A stretch of 5,021 nt of DNA from an uncultured Eubacteriales bacterium (GTDB lineage Bacteria > Bacillota > Clostridia > Peptostreptococcales > Anaerovoracaceae): NCBI GenBank assembly GCA_902796875.1, contig CADBQT010000060.1, positions 1-5,021 on the forward strand, read 5' to 3'. Each line of letters begins with the position of its first letter. Positions within the stretch are counted from its first letter, which is position 1. Under the pieces are notes generated by a model. It was not told the DNA's origin and did not search any database. It saw only the letters and a program-made list of their open reading frames with translations. The position numbers were made by a program, and so were the translations under genes. Shown here piece by piece: positions 4,938-5,021 of this stretch.

Positions 4938-5021
4938 GGAGGATTGACCGAGTGGCTAAGGAGCTCGCCTGGAAAGCGAGTAGGGTGTAACAGCCTCGAG
5001 GGTTCGAGTCCCTTGTCCTCC
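4938..5021 (+). tRNA. tRNA-Ser, anticodon GGA (3' end cut by window)
   Basis: A class II tRNA with a long variable arm. The acceptor arm pairs GGAGGAT (4938-4944) with GTCCTCC (5015-5021), with one G-U pair. The anticodon stem is CTCGC/GCGAG (4964-4968 and 4976-4980) with loop CTGGAAA, giving anticodon GGA at 4971-4973, which reads serine codons UCC and UCU. The T-arm is GAGGG-TTCGAGT-CCCTT. The variable arm between them can form a short stem with G-U pairs (GGGT with GCCT), as expected for serine tRNAs. The window ends at position 72 of the standard numbering, so the discriminator base and any encoded CCA are outside. Confidence 0.95.

Noticed and set aside
4925..4952. Direct repeat TGACCGAG at 4925-4932 and 4945-4952 as a possible attachment-site trace at the tRNA
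   Set aside because: Only 8 bases and 20 bases apart, at the 5' rather than the 3' end of the tRNA; no integrase gene is in the window. Most likely chance.

Overview
The window looks like a stretch of housekeeping chromosome from a GC-rich, Gram-positive anaerobe, most likely a member of the Bacillota class Clostridia. I base this on strong AGGAG-type ribosome binding sites, lipoproteins with MKK/MKF signal peptides, CoA-synthesis genes split into separate coaB and coaC of the streptococcal/clostridial type, and a threonine synthase with a GRTAAFKD lysine motif. Genus and species cannot be read from the sequence. No mobile element, CRISPR array, phage gene or defence system is visible.

Layout, left to right. 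Positions 1-46 hold only a short GC hairpin cut by the window edge. A lipoprotein gene of unknown function runs leftward (47-619). A 144-base divergent intergenic region (620-763) carries back-to-back promoters and a perfect 8-base inverted repeat. From it a rightward operon begins: coaB (764-1468), coaC (1472-2023), thrC (2020-3498) and a second small lipoprotein (start at 3513, end 3932). The genes are 3 bases apart or share/abut stop codons, so they are almost certainly co-transcribed. A hairpin at 3951-3970, with a U-tract only in the leftward direction, separates this operon from a convergent gene for a PHP-domain phosphoesterase (3992-4813, minus strand). A tRNA-Ser(GGA) gene with its own promoter reads rightward from 4938 and is cut by the window end one base before the discriminator position.

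Function. CoaB and CoaC catalyse consecutive steps of coenzyme A synthesis: cysteine is ligated to phosphopantothenate, then the product is decarboxylated. ThrC makes threonine from phosphohomoserine and has no direct biochemical link to CoA, so the operon probably groups housekeeping genes. The roles of the two lipoproteins and the substrate of the PHP protein are unknown.

The most notable non-coding signal is a near-identical extended -10 element, CTGTGRTATACTG. It occurs upstream of all three protein-coding transcription units, each time with no good -35 box, whereas the tRNA promoter has a recognisable -35. I found no convincing new multi-gene system here; the findings are mostly regulatory details and two or three uncharacterised proteins.
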